Shown piece by piece: positions 36,262 to 45,033 of a stretch of 64,000 bases of DNA. This stretch comes from RH-AL1 sp965198495. GTDB taxonomy: Bacteria; Pseudomonadota; Alphaproteobacteria; Rhizobiales; Beijerinckiaceae. Both the position numbers and the translations under genes were made by a program. The DNA is taken from positions 2,480,001 through 2,544,000 of the forward strand of contig CBDAPL010000001.1 in NCBI GenBank assembly GCA_965198495.1, read 5' to 3'. Positions within the stretch are counted from its first letter, which is position 1; the number at the start of each line of letters is the position of its first letter. Below the pieces are notes generated by a model. The model had not been told where the DNA came from and made no database searches. It was given only the letters and a program-made list of their open reading frames with translations.

Positions 36262-37090
36262 AGTTGAACGTGTAGTTCAACGTCACGCCAGCGGTGAACT
36301 GGTCCTTCGATCCGAGCACGGCCGGAATCGGGCTGGCACCGACGCTATCGGCCAGACGGTTGTAGCCGCCGAAGAACAGCAGGCTGTACTCGTTGGTGAA
36401 GAAATATCGCACCGTAGCGAGACCGCCGACCGACGTGACGCCGCCATGGGCCTGGTAAGGCGCGACGAGGCCGTTGACGGCGGATTGGGCGGCCGTGACG
36501 GTGAAATAGGCGTTGGCGAAATCATTGTCGCCGAATCCGACGCGCGGTCCGATCGACGCCTCGATGGGACCGAATCGCTGGATGAGGTCGCCACCAACCG
36601 AACCGGTCAGGGCATCACTGCCGTTGACGCCCTTCAGGATCTCGCCGCGGATACGCACATGATCCGGGATGGGAAATACTTCGGCGAAACCGCCAAGCTG
36701 GAATGTTCCGTCGACGTTGGGCAGGCCGCGGAAGTTGCCGTTGCCATCCGACAGGCCGCGACGGTTGATGTAGTTGGCGGCGGGGCCGACGCGGAAATAG
36801 CGGTTCTCGTAGACCGCGATGTCGAACGAATCGTCGGGCGTGTAAAACGGATCGGCTTCGCCGAATTTGCGATAGCCGAGATGGATGCTCGGGAGAACGG
36901 TCACGGTCTTCGCCCCGGGAAACTGGTTCACCACATCGGGACCAGCGCCAATCGTGACCGTGAAACCAGGATTGGGCTGCGTGAAGATCGGTGGCGACGC
37001 GGTGCTCGGCAGATCGGCCGCGTAAGCGCTGGCCGCGAGCGACGCAAAGCCGAAGCCCGCGAGCAGCCTGAAAGCGGAGGAAAAGGCCAC
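36233..37090 (-). CDS. MipA/OmpV family outer-membrane protein
   Basis: 285 residues. The signal peptide ends at about residue 24 (SLAASAYAAD). The mature part alternates short hydrophobic strands and ends on aromatic-rich FNFKGFGILGY, as barrels do. YFRVGPAANYINRRG and LLFFGGYNRLADS fit MipA/OmpV (murein-associated or scaffold proteins). Function in this organism is not known. It is convergent with the scaffold-like gene. Confidence 0.8.
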   Translation of the reverse strand: MAFSSAFRLLAGFGFASLAASAYAADLPSTASPPIFTQPNPGFTVTIGAGPDVVNQFPGAKTVTVLPSIHLGYRKFGEADPFYTPDDSFDIAVYENRYFRVGPAANYINRRGLSDGNGNFRGLPNVDGTFQLGGFAEVFPIPDHVRIRGEILKGVNGSDALTGSVGGDLIQRFGPIEASIGPRVGFGDNDFANAYFTVTAAQSAVNGLVAPYQAHGGVTSVGGLATVRYFFTNEYSLLFFGGYNRLADSVGASPIPAVLGSKDQFTAGVTLNYTFNFKGFGILGY

Positions 37091-37188
37091 CTAATCACCT
37101 GCACAAAGAGAGATTCATCTACTGGGGAGTATGGTCCCTTTGTGACAGAGCGCCAGTGTATGGATGCAACACGCGAGCGGAATGCGAG

Positions 37189-37506
37189 ATGAGCGCCCGA
37201 AATCTGCCGCGACGTCTCGCGCATCTGGCCATACGCTCATATCAGCTGACGATATCGGGTTTGGCCGGGCGGCAGTGCCGCCACCTCCCGACCTGCTCGA
37301 GCTACACCGACGAGGCGATCCAGCTTCACGGTCTTTGGCGAGGCGGATGGATGGGCATGGCACGTATCTGCCGGTGCCATCCTTGGGGAACGTCGGGCTT
37401 CGACCCAGTGCCAGAACGACCGCGCCAGGGCGCGCGTTGGTACACGCCCTGGCGTTATGGTATCTGGCGCACAGCCTGCCCCAATCTCGAGGAGCGCGCC
37501 GAATGA
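37189..37506 (+). CDS. yidD: Membrane protein insertion efficiency factor YidD
   Basis: A small membrane-associated protein that assists YidC. HLAIRSYQLTISGLAGRQCR followed by HLPTCSSYTDEAIQLHG and RICRCHPWGTSGFDPVP is diagnostic, with all three conserved cysteine positions present. The 105 residues run from ATG 37189. The stop abuts the convergent paoC stop (1 bp between). Confidence 0.94.
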   Translation: MSARNLPRRLAHLAIRSYQLTISGLAGRQCRHLPTCSSYTDEAIQLHGLWRGGWMGMARICRCHPWGTSGFDPVPERPRQGARWYTPWRYGIWRTACPNLEERAE

Positions 37507-37507
37507 A

Positions 37508-39778
37508 TTAGGCCGATAGCAGTTTCTCGATGCGGATCGGCAACTCACGAACCCGCGTGCCGGTCGCGTTGTAGACAGCGTTCGCCAGCGCCGCGGCGCC
37601 GCCGACGATGCCGAGTTCCCCCACGCCCTTGATGCCCAGCGGATTGACCTCCGTGTCGGTCTCCGGGACAAGGATGACGTCGACGACACCTACGTCGGCG
37701 TTCACCGGCACGAGGTAATCCGCGAGATTGGTATTCACGTATTTCGCGTTCCGAACGTCGATCTCCGTCTGCTCCAGCAAACCCTGCGACAGGCCCCAGA
37801 TCATCCCGCCCATCAACTGACTGTGCGTCGTACGCGGATTGACGATATGGCCCGCCGCGAAGGCGCCGACCATTCGCGGCACGCGAACCTCCTTCGTGCG
37901 AGCATGAACGCGCACTTCGACGAACTGGGCGCCGAACGCGAACATGATCTTGTCCTTGCCTTTCGTGCCGCCGACGATCGGCGACGAGCCTTTGTAGACG
38001 GAAGCCATCGCACCCGGCTTGGAGCCTTGCGGCACGAATTCAGCGTAATCCTCGATCGCGGCCGCACCGATTCGCTGGAAAGCCGCCGAGAGGTCTTCCT
38101 TGTCGCCGTTGGCGGCGACGAGACGACCCTCCTTCATCGCATGGCCCCCACCCTGATCCCTGCCGCTGGCAAGACGCGCGAGGATCTTGTCGCAAACCAT
38201 CGCGACCGCGTTGCACACGCTCGCCGTCGTAATCGACCCCCCGGCGACCGGTGCCGCCGGCAACGAAGAGTCGCCAAGTTCGACCTTCACCTTGTCGACA
38301 TCGATGCCGAGCTTCACGGCCACCGTCTGCGCGATGACGGTATAGGCCCCGTTACCGATCTCCTGCGCCCCGGTACCGACATGAGCGGTCCCATTCGACT
38401 CCAGACGCACCCGTGCGGACGCCGGCGCCATCTGCGTCGGATAGCACGACATGGCGCAACCGTAACCGATGCGCCATTCGCCGTCTTGTGTTCGGGCCGG
38501 CGTCGGGCTGCGCTTGCTCCAATCGAAAGCTTTCGCGGCCTCGTCGAAACACTTCATCATCGAGCGACTCGTATAAGGCAGCCCCTTGATGGGCTCCTTC
38601 ATCGTATCGTTGATGCGGCGCAGTTCGACCGGGTCCATCGAAAGCTTTTCCGCGAGTTCATCCATCGCGCATTCGAGCGCGTAGATGTAGACGCTCTCGG
38701 CCGGTGCCCGCATGAAGCCCGGCGTGTTGCGATCGGCGCTGACGACGTTCACGGCGCTGGCGATGTTCGGGCACGCGTACATGCGGGTCGACGCGTCCGT
38801 TCCCGCGACGGTGTAATCGTCAGGCCGCGAGCTGATCTCCCATCCCTCGTGCGACAACGCGACGAGCTTGCCGTCTTTCGTGGCGCCGAGTTTCAGATGG
38901 TGCCGCGTCTCGGCACGGTAGCTCGCGATGGTGAAGCCCTGCGATCGAGTCGCGACAAGCTTAACCGGCCGGTTCAGCCGTTTGGCCGCGACGGCGACGA
39001 TCGCGGTTCGTGGCGTGATCGACCCCTTGGAACCGAACGCGCCGCCGATGAAGCGGCTGAGGACGCGCACTTTCGCCGGGTCGATCTGAAGCTCCGAGGC
39101 GGCGCCATGGGACAGCCCGGTCACGGACTGGCTCGGCTCATGGATCGTAAGATTCTGGCCTTCCCACGCGCACGTGGTGGTGAAGAGTTCGATGGGATTA
39201 TGGTGTTGCGTCGGTGTCGCGTAGTCCGCCTCGACGGTGACAGGCGCCGTTTTGAACGCGGCCTGAAAATCGCCGACCGCAGGGTTTTCATGCGACTTCT
39301 TCGTCTTCGCTTCCGCGAGCGGCTTCTCCGTAGTCCCGGCTGAGCCGAACGTCGCGGACGGCGTCTCCTCATCGTAGGCGACCTTCAAACGATCGGCCGC
39401 GTCGCGTGCCGCCTCGAAGCGATCGGCGACGACGAGCGCGACGATCTGGCCGTCGTGCCAAATCTTTGGCGAGGAGAGCGGGACGATCGTCGTCTGCGCG
39501 GGGCCGCCGTTCTCGTTGAACGGCATCTGCTTGACGTCGTCCGACATGTTCTCATGCGAGAAAATCTCGATCAGGCCGTCGACCTTGCGGGCCTCGCTTT
39601 GATCGATGCTCTTGATCGATCCCTTGCTGATCGCGCTTACGACGAGGTAACCGTATGCCGGGTTCTTCACGTCCGCGTCCGAGGCGTAGGTCGCCTCGCC
39701 GGTCACCTTGAGACGGGCGTCGTAACGCGGAACAGGCTGGCCCATGTTGGCCTGCGGCTGAGGTGCTGCATAAGTCAT
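37508..39778 (-). CDS. paoC: Aldehyde oxidoreductase molybdenum-binding subunit (PaoC-like)
   Basis: The 756-residue molybdopterin-cytosine-dinucleotide subunit of a xanthine-oxidase-family enzyme. RFIGGAFGSKG binds the cofactor, and the catalytic glutamate lies in the C-terminal GVGELGIVGG. An AGTDASTRMYACPN segment and GAQEIGNGAYTVIAQ follow the family. It is last of three subunit genes separated by 2-3 bp. The small-subunit Tat signal shows that the complex is exported, as for E. coli PaoABC. It probably detoxifies aldehydes; the exact substrate is unknown. Confidence 0.9.
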   Translation of the reverse strand: MTYAAPQPQANMGQPVPRYDARLKVTGEATYASDADVKNPAYGYLVVSAISKGSIKSIDQSEARKVDGLIEIFSHENMSDDVKQMPFNENGGPAQTTIVPLSSPKIWHDGQIVALVVADRFEAARDAADRLKVAYDEETPSATFGSAGTTEKPLAEAKTKKSHENPAVGDFQAAFKTAPVTVEADYATPTQHHNPIELFTTTCAWEGQNLTIHEPSQSVTGLSHGAASELQIDPAKVRVLSRFIGGAFGSKGSITPRTAIVAVAAKRLNRPVKLVATRSQGFTIASYRAETRHHLKLGATKDGKLVALSHEGWEISSRPDDYTVAGTDASTRMYACPNIASAVNVVSADRNTPGFMRAPAESVYIYALECAMDELAEKLSMDPVELRRINDTMKEPIKGLPYTSRSMMKCFDEAAKAFDWSKRSPTPARTQDGEWRIGYGCAMSCYPTQMAPASARVRLESNGTAHVGTGAQEIGNGAYTVIAQTVAVKLGIDVDKVKVELGDSSLPAAPVAGGSITTASVCNAVAMVCDKILARLASGRDQGGGHAMKEGRLVAANGDKEDLSAAFQRIGAAAIEDYAEFVPQGSKPGAMASVYKGSSPIVGGTKGKDKIMFAFGAQFVEVRVHARTKEVRVPRMVGAFAAGHIVNPRTTHSQLMGGMIWGLSQGLLEQTEIDVRNAKYVNTNLADYLVPVNADVGVVDVILVPETDTEVNPLGIKGVGELGIVGGAAALANAVYNATGTRVRELPIRIEKLLSA

Positions 39779-39780
39779 GA

Positions 39781-40797
39781 TCAGATCTCCATCGTCGCGG
39801 CGTGGAGCAGGGCACGTACGAGCGTCGCCTTGCCGAGCGGGATCTTGTAAGCATTGTCGCCATGTGCCTTCGCGCCAGCGAAGGCGGCTTCCGCGGCTCG
39901 GGCGGCGGTTTCCTCATTGATCGGCTTGCCGTTCAACTCGGCTTCAGCCTCGACCGCGCGCCATGGAACGCTGGCAACGCCACCGAGCGCGATGCGCACC
40001 CGCCGCGCCTTGTCGCCTTCCATCTCCAGCACGACAGCCGCGGTCGCCAGTCCGTAGGCATAGGACTCCCGATCGCGTACCTTGATGTAGACGGAGCGAC
40101 GTGTTCCGGGTGCCGGTATGTTGATCGCCGTGATGAGTTCACCTGGCTTCAGCGAAGTCTCGATGTGCGGCGTCGAGCCCGGCCTCTTGTGAAGCTGCGC
40201 GAACGCCATGGCGCGCGAGCCGCTTTGCGATTGCACTTCCAGGACCGCATCGAGGGCTATCAGGGCTTGAGCGAAATCGCCTGGATAGTTCGCGATGCAG
40301 TCCTCGCTCGTGCCAAGCACCGCCAGGTCGCGGTTGACGCCGTTGAGCGCCGCGCAGCCGCTGCCCGGGTTGCGCTTGTTGCACTGCGCGAAGGCCGTAT
40401 CGCGAAAATAAGTGCAGCGTGTCCGCTGCAGCATGTTGCCGCCGAGGCTCGCCATGTTCCGCAGCCCGGAACTCGCCGCGAGCGAGAGCGTCTGCGCGAC
40501 CACCGGGTAATCGCGCTTGATCGCGTCGTGATTGGCGGCCTCCGACATGCGCACCAGCGCGCCGAGCCTGAGCCCTTTATCGGAAACAATGATCCGGCTG
40601 GCGTGCGGATCCTTCGCGAGCGGCCCAATGTCGACGAGACGAGTCGGGTTCATCACGTCGAGCTTCATCAGATCGAGGAGATTGGTCCCGCCGGCCAGGA
40701 ATTGCGTCGGCGCCTCGACGTGAGACGCGCCGGTCGAGGCGGCGGCCATGACCGCATCCGTCGTGGTGTTGGCGAGAACGTAGGAGAATGGGCGCAT
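39781..40797 (-). CDS. paoB: Aldehyde oxidoreductase FAD-binding subunit (PaoB-like)
   Basis: 338 residues. FAD domain with FLAGGTNLLDLMK (pyrophosphate loop) and SLGGNMLQRTRC. The segment RCTYFRDTAFAQCNKR and NPGSGCAALNG has a cysteine pattern like the extra [4Fe-4S] site of E. coli PaoB. The C-terminal CO-dehydrogenase flavoprotein domain follows. Two bp separate it from paoC and three from paoA. Confidence 0.9.
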   Translation of the reverse strand: MRPFSYVLANTTTDAVMAAASTGASHVEAPTQFLAGGTNLLDLMKLDVMNPTRLVDIGPLAKDPHASRIIVSDKGLRLGALVRMSEAANHDAIKRDYPVVAQTLSLAASSGLRNMASLGGNMLQRTRCTYFRDTAFAQCNKRNPGSGCAALNGVNRDLAVLGTSEDCIANYPGDFAQALIALDAVLEVQSQSGSRAMAFAQLHKRPGSTPHIETSLKPGELITAINIPAPGTRRSVYIKVRDRESYAYGLATAAVVLEMEGDKARRVRIALGGVASVPWRAVEAEAELNGKPINEETAARAAEAAFAGAKAHGDNAYKIPLGKATLVRALLHAATMEI

Positions 40798-40800
40798 CGC

Positions 40801-41412
40801 TCAGGCTCCCATCTTTGATTTGGCGTCGACGATCGCGCCGACAATGTTGGGATAGGCCGCGCAGCGGCAAAGATTGCCGCTCATGTACTCCCGGATCGAG
40901 CCTTCCGATGCGGCATGCCCCTCGTTGATGCACGCGACACCAGACATGATCTGACCAGGGGTGCAGTAGCCACACTGGAACGCATCATGATCGATGAAGG
41001 CCTGCTGGACAGGGTGAAGGTCGCCGTTTGGCTGTGCCAAGCCCTCGATCGTCGTGATCGCCTTGCCTTGCGCCGATATCGCCAGCAACAGGCAGGCGTT
41101 CACCGACTGGCCGTCGACATGAACGGTGCAGGCGCCGCACTGACCATGGTCGCAACCCTTCTTGGCACCGGTCAGCCCGATATGCTCGCGAAGAGCGTCG
41201 AGCAAGGTTGTCCGCACGTCGAGCGCGAGATCCTGCCGTTGGCCGTTCACCAGAAGTGTGATGGGCACAAGCGGCGACACCGGCGCGCCTGCCGCGTCAG
41301 CCTTCGCCTGATGATTGAACGCATCGGCAACGAGAGGCAGCGCCGCGCTCGTGGCGGACGCGCTAAGGAAGTTACGTCGGCTGAAGCCGGGCGTCTTGAT
41401 CTGGTCAGACAT
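40801..41412 (-). CDS. paoA: Aldehyde oxidoreductase [2Fe-2S] subunit with Tat signal (PaoA-like)
   Basis: 203 residues. The N-terminus has a twin-arginine signal (SRRNFLSASATSAALPLVAD), so the folded complex is exported by Tat. The first cluster is in CDHGQCGACTVHVDG; the second in FQCGYCTPGQIMSG and GNLCRCAAYPN. This is the electron-transfer subunit and leads the operon. No PaoD/XdhC-type maturation gene is in the window. Confidence 0.93.
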   Translation of the reverse strand: MSDQIKTPGFSRRNFLSASATSAALPLVADAFNHQAKADAAGAPVSPLVPITLLVNGQRQDLALDVRTTLLDALREHIGLTGAKKGCDHGQCGACTVHVDGQSVNACLLLAISAQGKAITTIEGLAQPNGDLHPVQQAFIDHDAFQCGYCTPGQIMSGVACINEGHAASEGSIREYMSGNLCRCAAYPNIVGAIVDAKSKMGA

Positions 41413-41617
41413 GTGTCCTCCGCTTCAGCCATATGCCGCAAGCTCCACACGAAATAACGTTCGGCTCTAACTGTTCCAGCTTCGGACGCGCGGCGGCCTT
41501 CTGGCGCAGAAGCGTCACGCGTTATCCGAAAGATATCCTCATAGGCCCGGCGTCGCGCTCGACTCCGGCTCGCCAGCCTCTATGGTCGCTCGCGCAAGCT
41601 TTGCCTGGGAGCATGTC

Positions 41618-42001
41618 ATGCGACGATCGTTCGGGATGCCGCTTGTCGCCGCCCTGCTGGGGCTTTCTCTTCCCGCCGCGGCGGAGCCCGCCTCGACCAA
41701 GGCCGGCGAGCGCACGCTGATGCGGCGCGAGACCTTGCTCAACAGGAAGTGCAGCCGCGACGCGCAGGCCGATTGCGCCGCGACGGCGCGAGCCCCGGGG
41801 CATGCGGTCGACACGAACACCGAGCCGACAGCGGCCGACGCTTGCACGACTTTCAATGCGGCGATGGCGACATTCTGCGATCTGGTCGGTGAGCACGAGC
41901 CCGACAGTCCCGAGATGCTCAAGGCGACGGCCAACGTGATCGCCGCAAAAAAAGAGCTGCTCAGGCAGCGGGGTCTCCCTCCGGCCGCCAAGCGCTCCTG
42001 A
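41618..42001 (+). CDS. Small secreted protein of unknown function
   Basis: 127 residues from ATG 41618. Signal peptide RRSFGMPLVAALLGLSLPAAAE, then a mature part with three cysteines (NRKCSRD, ADCAAT, DACTTF and a later TFCDLV). It is divergent from paoA. No known domain recognised. An upstream start at 41582 is possible but lacks a clear advantage. Confidence 0.6.
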   Translation: MRRSFGMPLVAALLGLSLPAAAEPASTKAGERTLMRRETLLNRKCSRDAQADCAATARAPGHAVDTNTEPTAADACTTFNAAMATFCDLVGEHEPDSPEMLKATANVIAAKKELLRQRGLPPAAKRS

Positions 42002-42010
42002 CGGGAGTAC

Positions 42011-42910
42011 TCAGCCGATGGTGCCGCTGTAGATCCAGCAGGCGCCACCGAGCAGGACTCGCCCGTCGCGGACATGCCGTCCGACACCCGCGAGCAGGAA
42101 GTCCAAAGCCTCGGCGCGGACGGCAGGCTCCGCCTCCCGAAGCTGCCGCGCGGCCGGCCCCGTGTCGGCCAGGACGATCATGGCATCGTCGATCGCGGCT
42201 CGGTCGGCATCGTCGGCAAGGGGTTCGGCCGCGCCCAGCACCAACTCGCGATCGACGGGCGTGGCCGTCACCGCCCCGAAGCCGGCGCGGGTGAGCATTT
42301 GGCGTGTGGCTTCGGCATCCGCGAGCGCGAACGGGCCGATCTCCCCGGGCACATCCTCCGGAGTCGGAAGGATGCTCGCGACCCAATCGAGCGGCGCCTG
42401 CATCCATTCGATCTCCGCGCGGCGACGCCACGTGAGAAAGGCGAATCGGCCGCCCGGGCGCATGGCCCGGCGCAGGTTGGCGAAGGCGCGTGGCGGATCC
42501 TCAAAGAACATGACGCCGAAACGCGAAACGAGAAGATCGCTGTCAGGCGCGAACCGATGCGTCATCGCGTCGGCCTCGCGCCAGTCAATCGACGCGTGAT
42601 CGCCGGGCGGAAGGCGGCGCCTGCGCGCCTCGGCATGCGCGAGCATCGGCCGCGAGATATCGACGGCGAGCACGTGACCGCCCGCTCCGACGCGTTCCGA
42701 AACGCGAAGCGCGAGATCGCCGCAACCGGTGCCGACATCGACCACGCTTTCGCCGGGGCGCGGCGCCGCGGCGGCGAGAAGCGCGTCGGTCAACGGCGCC
42801 ATCAAGCGGTCGAGGCGATCCTGGTTCGCGACCCATTTCGCCCCGGCGACCTCGTTCCAGTAGGCGATCTGGCCGGCATTGGCGACATCGCCGTTCGAAG
42901 GCTCGGTCAT
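42011..42910 (-). CDS. Class I SAM-dependent methyltransferase
   Basis: 299 residues from ATG 42910. AdoMet motif I is VVDVGTGCGDLALRV; DSDLLVSRFGVMFFEDP and AMRPGGRFAFLTWRR are later motifs of the Methyltransf_11 type. It resembles the ubiquinone/menaquinone family, but the substrate is unknown. GAGGACGCC sits right before the ATG, a good ribosome site. The frame is also open upstream into the RMD1 gene, so a single fused protein from 43747 is possible on this sequence. Confidence 0.82.
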   Translation of the reverse strand: MTEPSNGDVANAGQIAYWNEVAGAKWVANQDRLDRLMAPLTDALLAAAAPRPGESVVDVGTGCGDLALRVSERVGAGGHVLAVDISRPMLAHAEARRRRLPPGDHASIDWREADAMTHRFAPDSDLLVSRFGVMFFEDPPRAFANLRRAMRPGGRFAFLTWRRRAEIEWMQAPLDWVASILPTPEDVPGEIGPFALADAEATRQMLTRAGFGAVTATPVDRELVLGAAEPLADDADRAAIDDAMIVLADTGPAARQLREAEPAVRAEALDFLLAGVGRHVRDGRVLLGGACWIYSGTIG

Positions 42911-42917
42911 GGCGTCC

Positions 42918-43747
42918 TCAATGATGCCAGAACACGATCTGGCCATGGTGAGCAGGATTTCGGTCAAGATGAGCAGCACGACCACCGTCTCGAGCCGCGT
43001 CGCGCGATCGGCGTCGATGATATCGGTGAGGGCGCGCGCCGTCTCGGCGATGACATCGAGCTTGCGCTTGAGGGTCTCGGCTCTCTCACTCAATTCGTAC
43101 TCGTCCTCGAGCCTGGCGTAGAGCCGCTCCAGATCGGCGCGATCCCACAGCACGTCCGGCTTCTCCCCGACCGCGACGCGTCCCGAGACGCGATGCTGTA
43201 CGAGCAGCGTTTGGCCGATGAGCTTCAGCATCGACCGCCGTCGTCGCGGCGTACGCCCGGTCGTAAAGAGCTTGGCGGCGAAGGGCTCGATCACGTCGAA
43301 GACCGCGTTGACCTCGCGTTCGTCGCGGCCGAGCGAAACGGTTTTGGCGAGCGCGTCGGCCACGACGAGAAGGCGCGCCGGTGACAGGTCGCGCATGCCG
43401 ATCGTTCCACCAGGGGGTATCTTGTCCTCGAGTTCGGGCGACACCTCGAGCAGGGCCGTCTCGTCATCGACATGGGCGTGCGGCCCGGCGAGCCGTGCCT
43501 TTACTTGATTGAGGACCTCGTCCTCTTCCAACGGCGAGAGCCCGATCATCACCGCGACGCCGAACCTGTAGAGGACGACAAAGCCGGACGCGCCCGCATG
43601 GAAGGCAAGGGGATTGGCGGAGATCATGTCGGCCCGTTCGAGTCCGGAGGCGTCGATACGATCGCCGAGCAACAGGGCGCGCGCCGTCATCCTTTGGGAG
43701 GGATCGCGGATGGCCACAAACGTGTCGATGCGCTCGGTCGAGGTCAT
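42918..43747 (-). CDS. RMD1/YagE (DUF155) family protein, probable C-terminal frameshift
   Basis: FRFGVAV-type core (VVLYRFGVAVMIGLSPLEEDEVL), the middle SPELEDKIPPGG and the C-terminal hydrophobic helix RLETVVVLLILTEILLT are typical of RMD1/DUF155 proteins, which carry one C-terminal membrane anchor. After LLT the frame continues without a stop into the methyltransferase. Adding one base near 42943-42947 gives ...GQIVFWHH and a TGA at 42918-42920, 7 bp before the methyltransferase ATG. I therefore read two genes with a lost base, though the frame as given is continuous. Function of bacterial members is not established. Confidence 0.72.
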
Positions 43748-43797
43748 TGTCTCGAAGGGCGCCGCCTTGCCGCGGCATCCCGTCCTTTGTTCCAAGG

Positions 43798-44784
43798 TCA
43801 GCCGAAGCGGTCGCGCCAACTCGGTTTTGCGCCGGCGAAGGGCAGCGCCCGCGCCTCATAGATAGCGCGGGCGACGGCGCGCGCCAAACAATCGGCGGCT
43901 AGCGTGCCGATTTCGACATGATCGAAGGACGTGGGCGCTGGCCCGGATCGAGCGGTCGCGGCGGCGAAGACGGTGTCTCCATCCATGGCGGCGTGCACAG
44001 GACGCAGCGCTTTCGCCAGCCCGTCCTGCGCCATGATTGCGAGCCGCTTGGCTTCGGCTCTGGTCAAGGCGGCATCTGTCGCGACGATGGCGATCGTCGT
44101 GTTCTGCGGCTCCACGCCCTTTATTCGAAGGGCCGAAGCATTGGCGGGTAACGGCGCGGGCCAGCCGCGCCCACCGAACTCCGCGGCCTTCTCGTAGGGG
44201 GCCGCCCAGAAGTAAGGCCCGTCAGCGATGGTGGCGGACCCCACCGCGTTCACCGCGACCAAGGCCCCGACCGTGAAGCCGCCCGACGTCACGACGCTGG
44301 CCGTCCCAAGGCCGCCTTGCAGAAGGGCGGTCGTCGCGCCGAGTCCGGCACCGACGCTGCCGACCGCAACCTCTAGGCCGGCGATCTCGGCGGCGGCGAA
44401 GCCTAGATGCCAGTAGACCGGCTCCGGGCCCCAGGCCTTGTCGCCGCCATTGGTGAGGTCGAACAGGATCGCGCCAGGCACGATCGGAACGTTGGCGGCG
44501 CCGACACGCAAACCCCTGCCCCGTTCTCGCAGAAAGGCCTGAACGCCACCCATGGCGTCGAGGCCGAAGGCCGAGCCGCCTGAGAGCACCAGCGCGTCGA
44601 CCCTCTCCACCGTCATGCCCGGTTCGAGCAGCGCGGCATCGCGCAGCCCAGGGGCGCCGCCGCCTACGGAGACGGAGGCGACACACGGCTCGTCGAAGAC
44701 CATTGCGGTGACACCGGAGCCGATGCGCGCGTCCTGCGCGTGCCCAACGGAGAGGCCGGCAACGTCCGTGATGGCGTTACGCAT
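43798..44784 (-). CDS. P1 family (S58) aminopeptidase, DmpA-like
   Basis: 328 residues of the self-processing DmpA/L-aminopeptidase family (N-terminal-nucleophile type). ALVLSGGSAFGLDA, PIVPGAILFDL, and QGGLGTASVVTSGGFTVGALVAVN contain the family blocks around the expected cleavage site. The start is taken at ATG 44784, four codons inside a GTG frame. It is divergent from miaA. Substrates are N-terminal small residues in characterised members. Confidence 0.88.
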   Translation of the reverse strand: MRNAITDVAGLSVGHAQDARIGSGVTAMVFDEPCVASVSVGGGAPGLRDAALLEPGMTVERVDALVLSGGSAFGLDAMGGVQAFLRERGRGLRVGAANVPIVPGAILFDLTNGGDKAWGPEPVYWHLGFAAAEIAGLEVAVGSVGAGLGATTALLQGGLGTASVVTSGGFTVGALVAVNAVGSATIADGPYFWAAPYEKAAEFGGRGWPAPLPANASALRIKGVEPQNTTIAIVATDAALTRAEAKRLAIMAQDGLAKALRPVHAAMDGDTVFAAATARSGPAPTSFDHVEIGTLAADCLARAVARAIYEARALPFAGAKPSWRDRFG

Positions 44785-44982
44785 CACCCGAGGCACTCAT
44801 CGCGACGATGCGGGATGGACCCGGACAGTCGCTCGCCGGGCGCCGCTCCCGTCGATTGGGTCCGACAACCTTTGTCGCCGCCCGGCGGCGATCCGAGATA
44901 TTGTTCACGATGTTCGCCGCTAGCCGGCGCGGCAATGTCCGGGCAAGCTGCATGGCTGATCCAGGTCAGGATTTGGGCCATG

Positions 44983-45030
44983 ACGTGGATGTGGGCCGAA
45001 GAAGAAACGTGGATGTGGGCCGAAGAAGGA
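44983..45030. repeat. 24-bp tandem duplication in the miaA leader
   Basis: 44983-45006 and 45007-45030 are two copies of ACGTGGATGTGGGCCGAAGA followed by AGAA or AGGA, identical at 23 of 24 positions. In the miaA frame each encodes a TWMWAEE unit. The second copy includes the miaA ribosome site. Confidence 0.93.
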
Positions 45031-45033
45031 GCC

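Noticed and set aside
37823..39343. Long plus-strand open frame over paoC
   Set aside because: Shadow of the molybdenum subunit; no homology-like features.
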